Below, piece after piece: positions 17,325 through 26,180 of a stretch of 64,000 nucleotides of DNA (position 1 is the first letter of the stretch; each line of letters starts with the position of its first letter). Where the stretch lies: assembly GCF_040373385.1 (NCBI RefSeq), contig NZ_JBDXXH010000004.1, forward strand, positions 425,952 to 489,951, given 5' to 3'. The notes below the pieces were generated by a model that saw only the letters and a list, made by a program, of their open reading frames with translations, was not told the origin of the DNA and made no database searches. A program made the translations under genes and the position numbers. This stretch comes from Nitratidesulfovibrio sp. GTDB lineage: Bacteria > Desulfobacterota > Desulfovibrionia > Desulfovibrionales > Desulfovibrionaceae.

Positions 17325-17468
17325 ATGATGGGCATGCCGGGCATGGTGGACATGCCGGGCATGATGGGCATGCCGGGCATGGTGGACATGCCGGGCGTCA
17401 TTGGCGTCATCAGCGTCATTAGTAGCATGGGCAACACGGGCAGCACGGGCAGCACCGGCGGCACGGGC
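17325..17468. repeat. Tandem array, sixteen 9-bp units upstream of aspA
   Basis: A strict 9-base register runs from 17325 to 17468. The first eight units alternate ATGATGGGC, ATGCCGGGC, ATGGTGGAC and ATGCCGGGC, so a 36-bp block is present twice exactly. Later units degenerate to GTCATTGGC, then AGCACGGGC-type. The array is in frame with aspA and without stops, but lies entirely upstream of the aspartase family N-terminus. Confidence 0.9.
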
Positions 17469-17522
17469 CGCCAGGTACGGCACCCACATCACGACATTCC
17501 GGCAGCAAGGACAGCATCTCCC

Positions 17523-19019
17523 ATGGAATACCGCATCGAGCGCGACAGTCTTGGTGAGCGCAAGGTACCCGTCCACGCCTACTACGGCGTGCAGACCCTG
17601 CGGGCGCTGGAGAATTTCGACGTTACCGGGCTGACCATCGGCCGCCACCCGCTCTTCGTGCAGGCGCTGGCATCGGTGAAGAAGGCCGCCGCCCTGGCCA
17701 ACATGGAACTGGGCCTGCTGGACGCTGATGTGGGCCGGGCCATCGTGCAGGCCTGCCGCGAGGTGCGCGAGGGCCGCTTTGACGAGCAGTTCGTGGTGGA
17801 CATCATCCAGGGCGGTGCGGGCACCTCGGTGAACATGAACGCCAACGAGGTCATCGCCAATCGCGCACTGGAGCTGATGGGCCGGGCGCGCGGCGAATAC
17901 GGCGTGGTCAGTCCGCTGAACCACGTCAACCTCTCGCAGTCCACCAACGACGTGTATCCCACGGCCTTGCGCATCGCACTGGTGTGGTATGCGCGCGACC
18001 TGGGCACCTCGCTGCGCGAACTGCGCGACGCCTTCCACGCCAAGGGCGAGGCCTTCGCCGACGTCATCAAGATGGCCCGCACCCAGTTGCAGGACGCCGT
18101 GCCCATCACCCTGGGCGCTGAATTCGCGGCCTACGGGGTGACCGTGGGCGAGGATACCGAGCGCCTGATCGAGGTGGCCCGCCTGCTGTGCGAGGTGAAC
18201 ATCGGCGCCACGGCAGTGGGCACGGGCATCAACACCGTGCCCGGCTACGCGGCCCTGGTCTGCGACCGATTGGCGGACATCACCGGGCTGGCGCTTTCGC
18301 TGTCGCCCAATCTGGTGGAGGCCACCAGCGACGCCGGGGCCTACGTTACCCTTTCGGGGCTGCTCAAGCGCGTGGCGGTGAAGCTTTCCAAGATCTGCAA
18401 CGACCTGCGCCTGCTCTCGTCCGGGCCGTTCACGGGCCTTGGCGAAATATCCCTGCCCGCCGTGCAGCCGGGGTCCAGCATCATGCCCGGCAAGGTCAAC
18501 CCGGTGATTCCGGAACTGGTCAACCAGGTCTGCCAGCAGGTCATCGGCAACGATCTTACCGTGACCCTGGCGGCAGAGGCAGGGCAACTGGAACTGAACG
18601 TATTTGGCCCCATCATGGCCTGCAACCTGTTCCAGTCGCTGGAAATCCTGACGCGTGCGGCGCGTATCCTTCGGGTGCGCTGCGTGGAGGGCATCACCGC
18701 CAACCGTGAGCGTTGCCTGGAACTGCTGCACGGCTCGCTGGGCATGGTCACGGCGCTGGCCCCGGTCATCGGCTACGAGGCGGCGGCCAGCGTGGTCAAG
18801 GACGCCCGCGCCACCGGCCGCACCCCGCGTGACCTGCTGGTTGAACGCGGCCTGATGCGGCCCGAGGAATACGACGACCTGATGGACCCGGCCAAGATGC
18901 TGGGTCCGCGCGACGTGCGCGGGCACCGCAACGGCACTGTGCGGCGAGAAACGCCGGAGAAGGGCACGGCGGTGCAAGGCACCGGGCCGGATGAGGGGGG
19001 GGCATGCCCCGTATGCTGA
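17523..19019 (+). CDS. aspA: Aspartate ammonia-lyase (aspartase)
   Basis: This enzyme reversibly converts L-aspartate to fumarate and ammonia and belongs to the fumarase/aspartase superfamily. It has 498 aa from ATG 17523. It starts with the family N-terminus YRIERDSLGERKVP. NLSQSTNDVYPT lies near residue 138. The signature GSSIMPGKVNP (~317-327) carries the catalytic Ser loop. The C-terminal ~25 residues beyond the domain are polar and probably disordered. The frame continues 74 codons upstream through the Met-Pro-Gly array; I reject that extension, although it has no stop. The 3' end overlaps the next gene by 16 bases. Confidence 0.93.
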   Translation: MEYRIERDSLGERKVPVHAYYGVQTLRALENFDVTGLTIGRHPLFVQALASVKKAAALANMELGLLDADVGRAIVQACREVREGRFDEQFVVDIIQGGAGTSVNMNANEVIANRALELMGRARGEYGVVSPLNHVNLSQSTNDVYPTALRIALVWYARDLGTSLRELRDAFHAKGEAFADVIKMARTQLQDAVPITLGAEFAAYGVTVGEDTERLIEVARLLCEVNIGATAVGTGINTVPGYAALVCDRLADITGLALSLSPNLVEATSDAGAYVTLSGLLKRVAVKLSKICNDLRLLSSGPFTGLGEISLPAVQPGSSIMPGKVNPVIPELVNQVCQQVIGNDLTVTLAAEAGQLELNVFGPIMACNLFQSLEILTRAARILRVRCVEGITANRERCLELLHGSLGMVTALAPVIGYEAAASVVKDARATGRTPRDLLVERGLMRPEEYDDLMDPAKMLGPRDVRGHRNGTVRRETPEKGTAVQGTGPDEGGACPVC

Positions 19020-19738
19020 GCTTTGCCCGCCTGGCGGACCTTGCGCACCCCATCGGCAGCGGCATGCCGCGTTGGCCCGGCGACCCGCCGGTAACCTTTC
19101 TGGACGTGGCCAGCCGCGAAGAGGACGGCTACGACCTGCGCGCCTTCGCCATGGGCGAGCACAGCGGCACCCATGTCAACGCGCCGCTGTCCTTCCTGCC
19201 CGGCGGGGCGGACGTACGCGCGGCGGCACCGTGGCCGCTGCTGCTGCCGCTGGCCGTGCTGGACCTGTGCGGCAAGGCGGCGGTGGACCCCGGCGCGTGC
19301 TGCACCCCGGACGACATACTGGCCTGGGAATCTGCCCATGGCCGCGTTCCGCGTGGTTGCCTGTTCGTGTGCAACACCGGCTGGCATCGCCTGTGGTCCG
19401 ACCCGGACCGGTTCATGGGCGTGCAGTGGGGCGCGCTGCGCGCCGGGCCGGGCGCCGCGCCGCCCATGCAGTTTCCCTCGTTCACGCCCGATGGGGTGCG
19501 CCTGCTGGTGCACGAGCGCGGCGCGGGGGGAATCGGCATCGATACGCACGGCGTGGATGCCCCGGACGACGGGGAGTTCCTGTGCAATCGCGCGGCCCTG
19601 GCCGCAGGGGCCGTGGTGGTGGAGTGCCTGGCCGCGCTTGACGGGCTGCCCGCCACCGGGGCGCATGTGCTGCTGGCCCCGCTGGGGCTGTGCGGCGGCA
19701 CTGGTGCGCCAGTGGCCGTTACGGCGTTTGTGCCGTAA
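19004..19738 (+). CDS. Cyclase / kynurenine formamidase-like metal hydrolase
   Basis: This is a member of the cyclase (KynB-like) superfamily, 244 aa. HSGTHVNAP near residues 53-61 is the metal-binding HxGTHxDAP-type motif, with Asn replacing the usual Asp. GIGIDTHGVDAPDDG near 175-190 is the second conserved block. Characterised members hydrolyse N-formylkynurenine or related amides; no tryptophan-degradation genes are nearby, so the substrate is open. The start overlaps the aspA 3' end by 16 bases, suggesting translational coupling and perhaps a role in amino-acid catabolism. ATG 19013 is an alternative start. Confidence 0.82.
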   Translation: MPRMLSFARLADLAHPIGSGMPRWPGDPPVTFLDVASREEDGYDLRAFAMGEHSGTHVNAPLSFLPGGADVRAAAPWPLLLPLAVLDLCGKAAVDPGACCTPDDILAWESAHGRVPRGCLFVCNTGWHRLWSDPDRFMGVQWGALRAGPGAAPPMQFPSFTPDGVRLLVHERGAGGIGIDTHGVDAPDDGEFLCNRAALAAGAVVVECLAALDGLPATGAHVLLAPLGLCGGTGAPVAVTAFVP

Positions 19739-19776
19739 GTCGGGCGGGCACCGCCTGTTGTCTGCGACATGACGAA

Positions 19777-19813
19777 GGGGGAGGAACCTCATGGTTCCTC
19801 CCCCTGTATGTTT
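19777..19813 (+). terminator. Terminator after aspA operon
   Basis: GGGGGAGGAACC (19777-19788) and its perfect complement (19793-19804) form a 12-bp stem with loop TCAT, followed by a T-containing tail. It lies 39 bases after the stop of the cyclase-family gene. Confidence 0.85.
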
Positions 19814-19858
19814 GCGGTGCCTGCGAAGCGGCGAGATGGTGCAGTGCCCCTGCGTTCT

Positions 19859-20079
19859 CTAGGGGCTGTCTCCCAATTAGGATTTTCGTTCGTTGGCAAG
19901 GAAAACTAGCCTGCCATGAGGGAGTATACTCTTCTCGTATTCGACCGACATGGCAGGCGAAGTTTGACCGCGTTGCGCACGATGCCCGTAGGGCTCGCAA
20001 GCTCGCCCAACGGGCACGCTTCGCGCCCTTCGGGTCGGTCAGCCAACGGGCGAAAAGACAATTTGGAGACAGCCCCTAG
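19859..20079 (-). repeat. Nested-stem structured repeat, copy C (with insert)
   Basis: This copy is in reverse orientation relative to copies A and B. P0 is a perfect 15-bp pair, CTAGGGGCTGTCTCC 19859-19873 with 20065-20079. P1 is TTTTCG 19883-19888 with 20051-20056. P2 is CGTTGGC 19891-19897 with 20042-20048. P3 is GCCTGCCATG 19909-19918 with 19949-19958. P4 is ATAC 19926-19929 with 19937-19940, enclosing loop TCTTCTC (GAGAAGA on the other strand). About 80 extra bases (19959-20041) carry additional hairpins such as TGCCCGT/ACGGGCA. The outer arm contains the stop codon of the adjacent mcp gene. Confidence 0.85.
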
Positions 20080-22385
20080 CTGCGCATGTCGCCAATGACC
20101 CGCTTGAGGTCCGATGCCAGCCGCGAGACGTCTTCCACCGCCTGCGACGAATGGCGCATGGCTTCCGCCGTTTCTGCGGCGATACGGGTTATCTCGTCGG
20201 TGGAGCGGTTGATTTCCTCGCTGGCGGCGGACTGCTGTTCCGACGCCGTGGCGATGGACCGCACCTGGTCGGCGGTGCTTTCCACAAGGCCCACTATCTC
20301 GCGCAGCACATCTCCCGAGCGGCGGGCCATGCCCGTGCCTTCCTCGATGGCGGCGGTGGCCTTTTCGGTGTTGTCGATGTTCTTGCGCGCGCTTTCCTGA
20401 ATGCCCCGGATGGCGCTGCCCACCTCGTTGGTGGCGGTCATGGTCTTTTCGGCCAGCTTGCGCACTTCATCGGCCACCACGGCAAAGCCGCGCCCGGCGT
20501 CACCGGCTCGCGCAGCCTCGATGGCGGCGTTCAGGGCCAGCAGGTTGGTCTGGTCGGCGATGTCGGCGATGACGTTCAAGACCTGGCCGATGCCCTGGGC
20601 CTGGGTGCCCAGTTCGGCCATGTCGGCCTTGAGGTGCGATGCCAGGTCGTGGGCATGCTGGATGGTGCGCACCGAGCCGTCCACCACCTCGGCCCCATCC
20701 TGGGCGCGGGTCTTGGCCTTTTCGGCCATTTCGGCGGCGCCGCCTGCATTGCGGGCCACCTCGAGCACGCTGGCGTTCATCTGTTCCATGGCGGTGGCCG
20801 CCTCGGCGGTACGTTCGCGCTGGATGTCCGAGCCGCGTGCGGACTGTTCGATTTGCGCCGAAAGCTGTTCCGATGCGGCGGCCAGTTGCGAGGCAACCTC
20901 GTCCGCCTCTGCCGAGGCGCGGGCGATGCGTTCGTTCTGCTGGGCGATGATGGCGGCCTGGCGCTTCATCTCGGTGGTGTCGATGTACAGGCAGAAGCCG
21001 CCGATGATGTTGCCGTCCAGGTCTTGCAGGTAGGTGACGTTGGCCAGCACGTCCACCTTGCCGCCCTTGTGGCCGGTGATGATCACCTCCAGGTTCTTGA
21101 TGCTGGTCTTCTCGTTCATGGCGCGGCCTACGGCGGTCTTGCGGCCGGGTTCGTTGTAGAACACCTCGGCCAGGGTGCGGCCATACTGCGCCTTGGGATC
21201 GGTGTCGATTTCCAGCATGTCCATGCAGGCCTTGTTGGTGAACACCGTGCGTTCCTCGCGGTCCACGATCAGCACGGGCACCACCATGGCCTCCAGCACA
21301 CTCTGCGAGAAGCCCAGCTTTTCCTTCAGGTCGGCCACCATGGTCCGGATGGAGGTGGCCAGTTCATCCAGTTCGAAGCGGTAGGTGCCGTCCATGACGG
21401 CGCGCAGGTCGCCCTGGGCCACCTGCCCGGCGAACAGGCGAATGCGGTTCATGGGACCGAGAATGAGACGCCGGGTGAGCAGCACGATGGAGCCGGTAAG
21501 GGCCACGATGGCCACCAACCCGGTCACCGCCAGCAGCATGCGCTGCTGGCGCGCTACTGCGGCCAGGTCATCCTCGTACGCGGAAGAACATATTTTCCAG
21601 CCCGTTATGGGCATGGTGCGGCTGACAAGAATTTTCGTCTTGCCCTCCCACGGGTATTCTATCTGCGTCGTCTGCTGCGCCAGGACTGCGCGGGTGAAGT
21701 CGTACTTGCTCGCATCGGTCAGCAACAGGGCCTTGCTGGGGTGCGAGAGGAACCGACCGCTGCCGTCAAGCAAGAAGGGGTAGCCGTGCTCGCCGAACTT
21801 CACGCTTTCCACGAAACGGGCACTGAAGCTGCTCCAGTTGAGAGTGAGCGCGATACCACCGCCCGACTGACCCATGACATTGAGCACTGGGGCCGCCATG
21901 GTGAACAGCACATCCCCCTTGGACCCCTTGAACGGCGTAGTGCCAATGAATTCCTTGCCTGCGGCGGTGGCGGCGAGCACGTCTGGCATGTCCAGCGGCT
22001 TGCCGGAAATGTCCTGCCCGTCCTCGGTATACCCGTAGAGCACCTTGCCTGCGGCGTCGAACGCGTAGATGGCTGCATAGTGCGGGTTGCCCTTCAGGGT
22101 CTGCTGCAACTGGTCCTTCATGACCAGGCTCGCGCTGCCGTACAGCACCCCGCTGGCCAGCGCCTTCTGCTGGGTCAGCCCGCGCACGGCGGTGAGGTTG
22201 CTGGTGACGAAATCTTCCGCCACCTTTTCGATCTGCTGCCCCACCTGGGCCATGTTGGCGGTTTCGCTCCGCAGGGTGCCGTCATAGGCGGTTTTGGACG
22301 CAATGAACACGAACGCGCACATGAAGAAGACGACCAGCCCGCCGGTAAGGACGGTGATCTGCGTGGAGATGCTCTTGAAACGCAT
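20076..22385 (-). CDS. Methyl-accepting chemotaxis protein with Cache, HAMP and PAS domains
   Basis: This is a transmembrane chemoreceptor of 769 aa. The first membrane segment is ~8-31, a periplasmic Cache-type sensor ~33-280 (with GTTPFKGSKGDVLFTMAAP), the second membrane segment ~285-305, HAMP ~306-360, and a cytoplasmic PAS domain ~365-480. The methyl-accepting signalling domain ~520-765 has the hairpin tip DIADQTNLLALNAAIEAARA and GRGFAVVADEVRKLAE. The ligand is unknown; a PAS inserted between HAMP and the signalling domain may sense redox or bind a cofactor. GGGAG precedes ATG and a sigma-28 promoter lies just upstream. The stop codon falls within the outer arm of structured repeat C. 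Confidence 0.95.
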   Translation of the reverse strand: MRFKSISTQITVLTGGLVVFFMCAFVFIASKTAYDGTLRSETANMAQVGQQIEKVAEDFVTSNLTAVRGLTQQKALASGVLYGSASLVMKDQLQQTLKGNPHYAAIYAFDAAGKVLYGYTEDGQDISGKPLDMPDVLAATAAGKEFIGTTPFKGSKGDVLFTMAAPVLNVMGQSGGGIALTLNWSSFSARFVESVKFGEHGYPFLLDGSGRFLSHPSKALLLTDASKYDFTRAVLAQQTTQIEYPWEGKTKILVSRTMPITGWKICSSAYEDDLAAVARQQRMLLAVTGLVAIVALTGSIVLLTRRLILGPMNRIRLFAGQVAQGDLRAVMDGTYRFELDELATSIRTMVADLKEKLGFSQSVLEAMVVPVLIVDREERTVFTNKACMDMLEIDTDPKAQYGRTLAEVFYNEPGRKTAVGRAMNEKTSIKNLEVIITGHKGGKVDVLANVTYLQDLDGNIIGGFCLYIDTTEMKRQAAIIAQQNERIARASAEADEVASQLAAASEQLSAQIEQSARGSDIQRERTAEAATAMEQMNASVLEVARNAGGAAEMAEKAKTRAQDGAEVVDGSVRTIQHAHDLASHLKADMAELGTQAQGIGQVLNVIADIADQTNLLALNAAIEAARAGDAGRGFAVVADEVRKLAEKTMTATNEVGSAIRGIQESARKNIDNTEKATAAIEEGTGMARRSGDVLREIVGLVESTADQVRSIATASEQQSAASEEINRSTDEITRIAAETAEAMRHSSQAVEDVSRLASDLKRVIGDMRS

Positions 22386-22421
22386 GGGGTACTCCCGGAA
22401 ACGATGTATCTCTTGCGGGAC

Positions 22422-22448
22422 TTATCGACACATTCCGGCGGTTGTTTA
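22422..22448 (-). promoter_or_regulatory. Sigma-28 (FliA) promoter of the MCP gene
   Basis: On the minus strand, TAAA (22448-22445), 15 bases, then GTCGATAA (22429-22422) match the flagellar sigma-28 consensus TAAA-N15-GCCGATAA with one mismatch. The -10 element lies about 37 bases upstream of ATG 22385. Apart from the dapA terminator, the rest of 22449-22853 shows nothing else I can support. Confidence 0.8.
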
Positions 22449-22771
22449 GGTGCGCCGGGCATGCGGGCATACGCTGAAGGGTGGGGCGCGCCTGTGGTCC
22501 GGCGCCCGCCCCCATAGGGGGCCATGCCACAGGCTAGCCGGAAGCGTGGCGGCTGCCAAGCGGTTTTGCGTCGGTCACGGGGCGTGCGTTGGGCGTGATT
22601 CGGATGCTCGGTATGGTCGTGCGCAGTGGCGAATGACGTTTGGCGTACTGTGACAGGTAGTTGCGGCGTACTCGTGCGCGGAGCGTGCCGGGGCGTCGGT
22701 CTTGGGCGGAGGGCAGGGAAAAACCTGATGGAGGGAAGGGGCGCTGCGTTCAGGCCAGGCCGAAAACACGA

Positions 22772-22799
22772 ACGGGGGGCGCCGTGCGGCGCCCCCCGT
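22772..22799 (-). terminator. Terminator after dapA
   Basis: A perfect 12-bp stem, ACGGGGGGCGCC (22772-22783) with 22788-22799, encloses loop GTGC. It lies 54 bases past the dapA stop on the minus strand and is followed in that direction by a TTTT-containing stretch. Confidence 0.85.
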
Positions 22800-22853
22800 G
22801 GCAAGACCTGATGCTTCATGTGCGGGACTGTTGCCGGTCCCCTCACCCTGCGG

Positions 22854-23732
22854 CTAGACGATGCCCGCCGCCGACAGGATGTCGCGCAGGCGCGACTGGT
22901 TGGCGGGCTGCAACGGCACCATGGGCAGACGCAGCTCCAGCTCGATCTTGCCCATCATGGACAGGGCCGTCTTGACCGGGATGGGATTTGTTTCCAGGAA
23001 CATGGCGCGGTTGATGGACGCGATCTCGTAATGCACCCGGCGCGCGGTGGCCAGGTCGCCCGCGAAGAAGGCGCGGCACAGCTCGGACATCTTGGCGGGC
23101 ACCACGTTGGAACTCACCGAGATGACCCCGCAGCCGCCCACGGCCAGCAGGGGCAGCACCGTGAAGTCGTCGCCCGACAGCACCTGGAAGTCGGCGCCGC
23201 AGTATTCGATGATTTCCGAAACCTGGATCAGGTTGCCGGTGGCTTCCTTGACCCCGATGACTTCGGGAATGTCGCGCTTCATGCGGGCCAGGGTTTCCGG
23301 GCACAGGTTGATGCCGGTACGGCTGGGCACGTTGTACACGATGAAGGGCATGGGCACTTCGGCGGCAATGGCCTTGAAGTGCTGGTACAACCCTTCCTGG
23401 GTGGGCTTGTTGTAGTACGGGGTGATCAGCAGCGCGCCGTCGGCCCCGGCCTGCTTGGCGTAGCGGGTAAGCTCCACCGCCTCGCGGGTGTTGTTGGAAC
23501 CGGCGCCTGCCAGCACGGGCACGCGGCCCCTGACCTGCTCGACGCAGATGCGGATGACGTCCTTGTGTTCCTGATGGGTGAGCGTTGCCGATTCGCCGGT
23601 GGTGCCGCAGGGGACAAGGCCGTTGATGCCCTGTTCTATCTGCCATTCGACCAGCGCGCGATAGCGTTCCTCGTCCACCTCGCCGTTGCGGAACGGCGTG
23701 ACGAGAGCGGTGAAAGCGCCTTGAAACTGCAT
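22854..23732 (-). CDS. dapA: 4-hydroxy-tetrahydrodipicolinate synthase
   Basis: DapA condenses pyruvate with aspartate semialdehyde, the first committed step of lysine/diaminopimelate synthesis. It has 292 aa, the family length, from ATG 23732; AAAGGAGGCAAC is an excellent ribosome-binding site. It contains [11 protein letters not shown] (substrate-binding Thr-Thr), YNVPSRTG with the proton-relay Tyr (~133), and GVKEATGNL with the Schiff-base Lys (~161). dapF lies 131 bases upstream on the same strand, so two diaminopimelate steps are clustered. The frame is open 44 codons further upstream without homology. Confidence 0.97.
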   Translation of the reverse strand: MQFQGAFTALVTPFRNGEVDEERYRALVEWQIEQGINGLVPCGTTGESATLTHQEHKDVIRICVEQVRGRVPVLAGAGSNNTREAVELTRYAKQAGADGALLITPYYNKPTQEGLYQHFKAIAAEVPMPFIVYNVPSRTGINLCPETLARMKRDIPEVIGVKEATGNLIQVSEIIEYCGADFQVLSGDDFTVLPLLAVGGCGVISVSSNVVPAKMSELCRAFFAGDLATARRVHYEIASINRAMFLETNPIPVKTALSMMGKIELELRLPMVPLQPANQSRLRDILSAAGIV

Positions 23733-23863
23733 GTTGCCTCCTTTGGGCCGGGTACCTGCTGCCCCGGCCTTCGACACGCCGTGCCCGTGGGCCGCCGCTC
23801 CTGCCGGTACCGCACGGCCTGAAACGCGCGGCAGCGGCAAGGGGGCCCGGTGGGCCGGGTGCA

Positions 23864-24712
23864 TTACGCCAGGGCCAGCCCCAGCCCTTCCAGGAACATC
23901 TCGCCGGAGAAGACGCGCACGGCCTTGCCGGAAAGGAACACCGAGCCGCCTTCAATGGATATGCCAAGGATCTCGCCGCCGGAGCTCCTGACATTCACCG
24001 TGGATTCCGTAAGCCCCAGCGCATGCGCGATGTACGCGCCCGCCGCCGCCCCCGTGCCGCAGGCGTAGGTTTCGTCCTCCACGCCGCGTTCGAAGGTGCG
24101 CAGATGGATGTTCCTGCGGTCGATGACCTGCGCGAAGTTGGCGTTGGTGCCCGCTGGCGCGAAGTGCGCGTGGCGGCGCAGCGCGGCGCCTAGGGTACGT
24201 ACGTCCACGGCGGAGGCGTCGCGTTTGAATACCACGGCATGGGGCACGCCGGTGTTCACGAAGTGCACCATGTCGCGGCCTTCGCCAAGGTCCAGTTCTA
24301 TGCCCAGGGCCAGGTCGCGCGGCGGGGTCAGCTCCACCTTGGCCATGCCGCCGGCCACGTCGGCCTCGGCGCGGATGAGCCCGGCATCGGTGCCGAAGAC
24401 ATGCTTCGGACCGGCAAAACCCAGTTCCACGGCCAGCAGCGCGGCGCAGCGCGAAGCGTTGCCGCACATTTCGGCGCGCGAGCCATCGGCGTTGTAGAAG
24501 TGCCAGATGTAGTCGCCTTCGCGGCCTTTCGGCGTCTCGTCCAGAAAGACGAGGCCGTCGGCGCCCACGCCGAAGGCGCGGCGGCACACGGAGCGGGCCC
24601 AGTCGGGCATGGCCACGACGGGCAGGCCCAGTGCCCGGTTGTCGATGAATACGAAGTCGTTGCCGCACCCATGCAGCTTGTGGATGGGTACGGTGCGTGC
24701 CTTGCCGCTCAT
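23864..24712 (-). CDS. dapF: Diaminopimelate epimerase
   Basis: DapF interconverts LL- and meso-diaminopimelate for peptidoglycan and lysine. It has 282 aa, of normal length. The two catalytic cysteines are visible: EMCGNASRC near residue 82 and [10 protein letters not shown] near 219. [11 protein letters not shown] at the N-terminus is diagnostic. AAGGAGCACGCAGC precedes ATG. The first active-site loop has Ala where Gly is usual (MCGN-A-SRC), a conservative change. It is downstream of the UshA-like selenoprotein gene and upstream of dapA. Confidence 0.96.
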   Translation of the reverse strand: MSGKARTVPIHKLHGCGNDFVFIDNRALGLPVVAMPDWARSVCRRAFGVGADGLVFLDETPKGREGDYIWHFYNADGSRAEMCGNASRCAALLAVELGFAGPKHVFGTDAGLIRAEADVAGGMAKVELTPPRDLALGIELDLGEGRDMVHFVNTGVPHAVVFKRDASAVDVRTLGAALRRHAHFAPAGTNANFAQVIDRRNIHLRTFERGVEDETYACGTGAAAGAYIAHALGLTESTVNVRSSGGEILGISIEGGSVFLSGKAVRVFSGEMFLEGLGLALA

Positions 24713-24764
24713 GCTGCGTGCTCCTTGTGTTGGCCGGGACCGCGGCGGGCGCGCGTTGCGCTGC

Positions 24765-26060
24765 CTACCACGCGGCGGGAACCGTGCCGACGACCGCCTC
24801 GACGGCTGGATCCGGCTCCACGGCGTCCTTCAGGGGAACCTGCCGGACGGAAATATCAATGCCCACGATCCAGTGCCGGGGCTGGGAGAGGCCCTGAATC
24901 CGCTGGGGCCAGGCCAGCACGTCCACCACGTTGACGCTTCGCCCCTGCATGTCTGGCCGGGACCATAGCAGCGAAGGTGCCGCGCCGTCCACGACCCCGT
25001 CGAAGCCGGTGCCGATGCCCCCGCCGAGCAGGATGTGGAAGGCCTGTCCAAGCTCCGCCAGGTAGCGCCGCTCGCCCAGTCCGCCCCACCCGGCCACGCC
25101 GACGACCAGGTCAGCCCGTGTCCGCGCGGCAAGCCCTGCCTGCACCGCCTGCGCGGCCATGGCAGGGGTGGGGTCTTCCCACGGTTTTGCCAGCGCGGGC
25201 AGGAAGACCACGGCCACGGTGCGTTCGTCACCGTCTTGCCCGGCCACGGAGTGCAGGCGGGTGACGGGCTGGTCGCCCGCCTCGCGGAAACCCGTTGGCG
25301 TGCCGCCCGCATGATCGCGGAACCAGGCGGCGGCAGCGGCGGAAAGGTAGCCGTCGTCCACGCGCAGCAGGTCGTAGGCCTTGCGCGTCATGGAAGCCAG
25401 GCGGCCTGTCGCGTCCTCTCCGGCATCCGGGGCAAATTCGTCGGGACCGGCCAAAACCAGGGTCGGAATGCCGTCCTGTCCCCGCCACTGTCTGAACATG
25501 CCTGCCCGCCGGGCAAGCCCACCAGAGGTGCCGCCCCCTCAGGAGGGGCAGGGGTGCAGCGTCCCCTTGGTGCTGGCGTTATACAGGATGCGCAGCACCG
25601 GCCTGCCGGACGCATCGCCGAAACCGCCCTGTGCCGCCGAGGTGCCGGGGTCGTCCTGTCCATTCGGCCCGTCCTGCCCATGGGGGGCCACCAGGGCATA
25701 GTCCGCCAGTCCGCTCGGGGCGGCAGGCGATGCCGCTTGCGCGGGCATGGGCACGCGGGGCTCACCGGCAGAGGCAAAGGGCAGGCCCGTGGGCAGGCCA
25801 TCACGCGCCATGGCTGGCGCCGTGGGGGTATGCCCGTCTGTCTGGGCACCTGCCGGGGCAGAGGATGCGGTATCCTGTGCGGAAGCTGGCCGGGCAGTAT
25901 CCGCCGGGGTTCCACCAACATTGCCTGACAGTGCGGACTGGCCGGACTGGCCGGACTGGCCGGATTGACCGGATTGGCCGGTCATGCCTGACGCGGCGCA
26001 TGCGGCCAGCAGGGCGCACAGCGCCATGCCCAGCAGGAAACGGCACAGACACGCCGCCAT
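24765..26060 (-). CDS. Probable selenoprotein: UshA-like lipoprotein read through an in-frame TGA
   Basis: Conventional calling gives two genes here (25539-26060 and 24765-25499), but they share one frame separated by a single TGA at 25541-25539. Read through, the product is 431 aa with selenocysteine at residue ~174. The order is a signal peptide with lipobox LLAAC (Cys ~21), a low-complexity linker with repeated Gly-Gln-Ser (~28-43) and Ala/Pro-rich stretch, then LRILYNASTKGTLHPCPS-U-GGG and GGLARRA. A degenerate metallophosphatase-like region follows (PTLVLAGPDEF; ADLVVGVAGWGG; FHILLGGGIG). UshA/5'-nucleotidase-type proteins commonly show a PCGCS...GGLARRA motif here (recalled), so Sec lies at or beside a Cys position. 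Canonical metal ligands (DxH, GNHE) look lost. CACC-TCT-GGTG just after the TGA could form part of a SECIS hairpin. Sec insertion is inferred. Confidence 0.72.
25935..25979. repeat. Five 9-bp tandem units inside the UshA-like gene
   Basis: Units GGACTGGCC (three times), GGATTGACC and GGATTGGCC run in register from 25935 to 25979. In the gene they encode the Gly-Gln-Ser repeat after the lipobox. The same 9-mer family recurs at 31486, 34239 and, reversed, at 52120. Confidence 0.85.
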
Positions 26061-26122
26061 CCCGTTCGGACGCGGCAGGGTGAAGCGGAAAGGGAGGGGC
26101 GGATGCGGGCGAAGCGTCGGGG

Positions 26123-26149
26123 CGGCGGCACGGAGAGCCCGTGCCGCCG
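26123..26149 (-). terminator. Hairpin after the HU gene
   Basis: CGGCGGCACGG (26123-26133) pairs perfectly with 26139-26149 around the loop AGAGC, 32 bases beyond the HU stop. A second inverted repeat, AGGCGATG/CATCGCCT (26157-26164 and 26175-26182), overlaps the stop codon itself. Neither has a T-run, so termination is plausible but not certain. Confidence 0.55.
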
Positions 26150-26180
26150 TGCCGTCAGGCGATGGCTGCGAGGGCATCGC

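Noticed and set aside
17301..17522. N-terminal extension of aspartase by Met-Pro-Gly repeats
   Set aside because: No aspartase has it, and it is the translation of a tandem array. Kept as a finding because the frame is open.
16350..18977. A long minus-strand frame opposite the cyclophilin and aspartase genes
   Set aside because: It mirrors two well-supported genes and crosses repeat arrays; its sequence is low-complexity His/Gly/Ala.
20151..22517. A 788-codon plus-strand frame opposite the chemoreceptor
   Set aside because: It is the shadow of a receptor with full domain architecture, sigma-28 promoter and ribosome-binding site on the other strand.
24765..25499. A separate hypothetical gene after the lipoprotein
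   Set aside because: It is in frame with the upstream part through a TGA and lacks its own convincing ribosome-binding site; treated as one selenoprotein gene.
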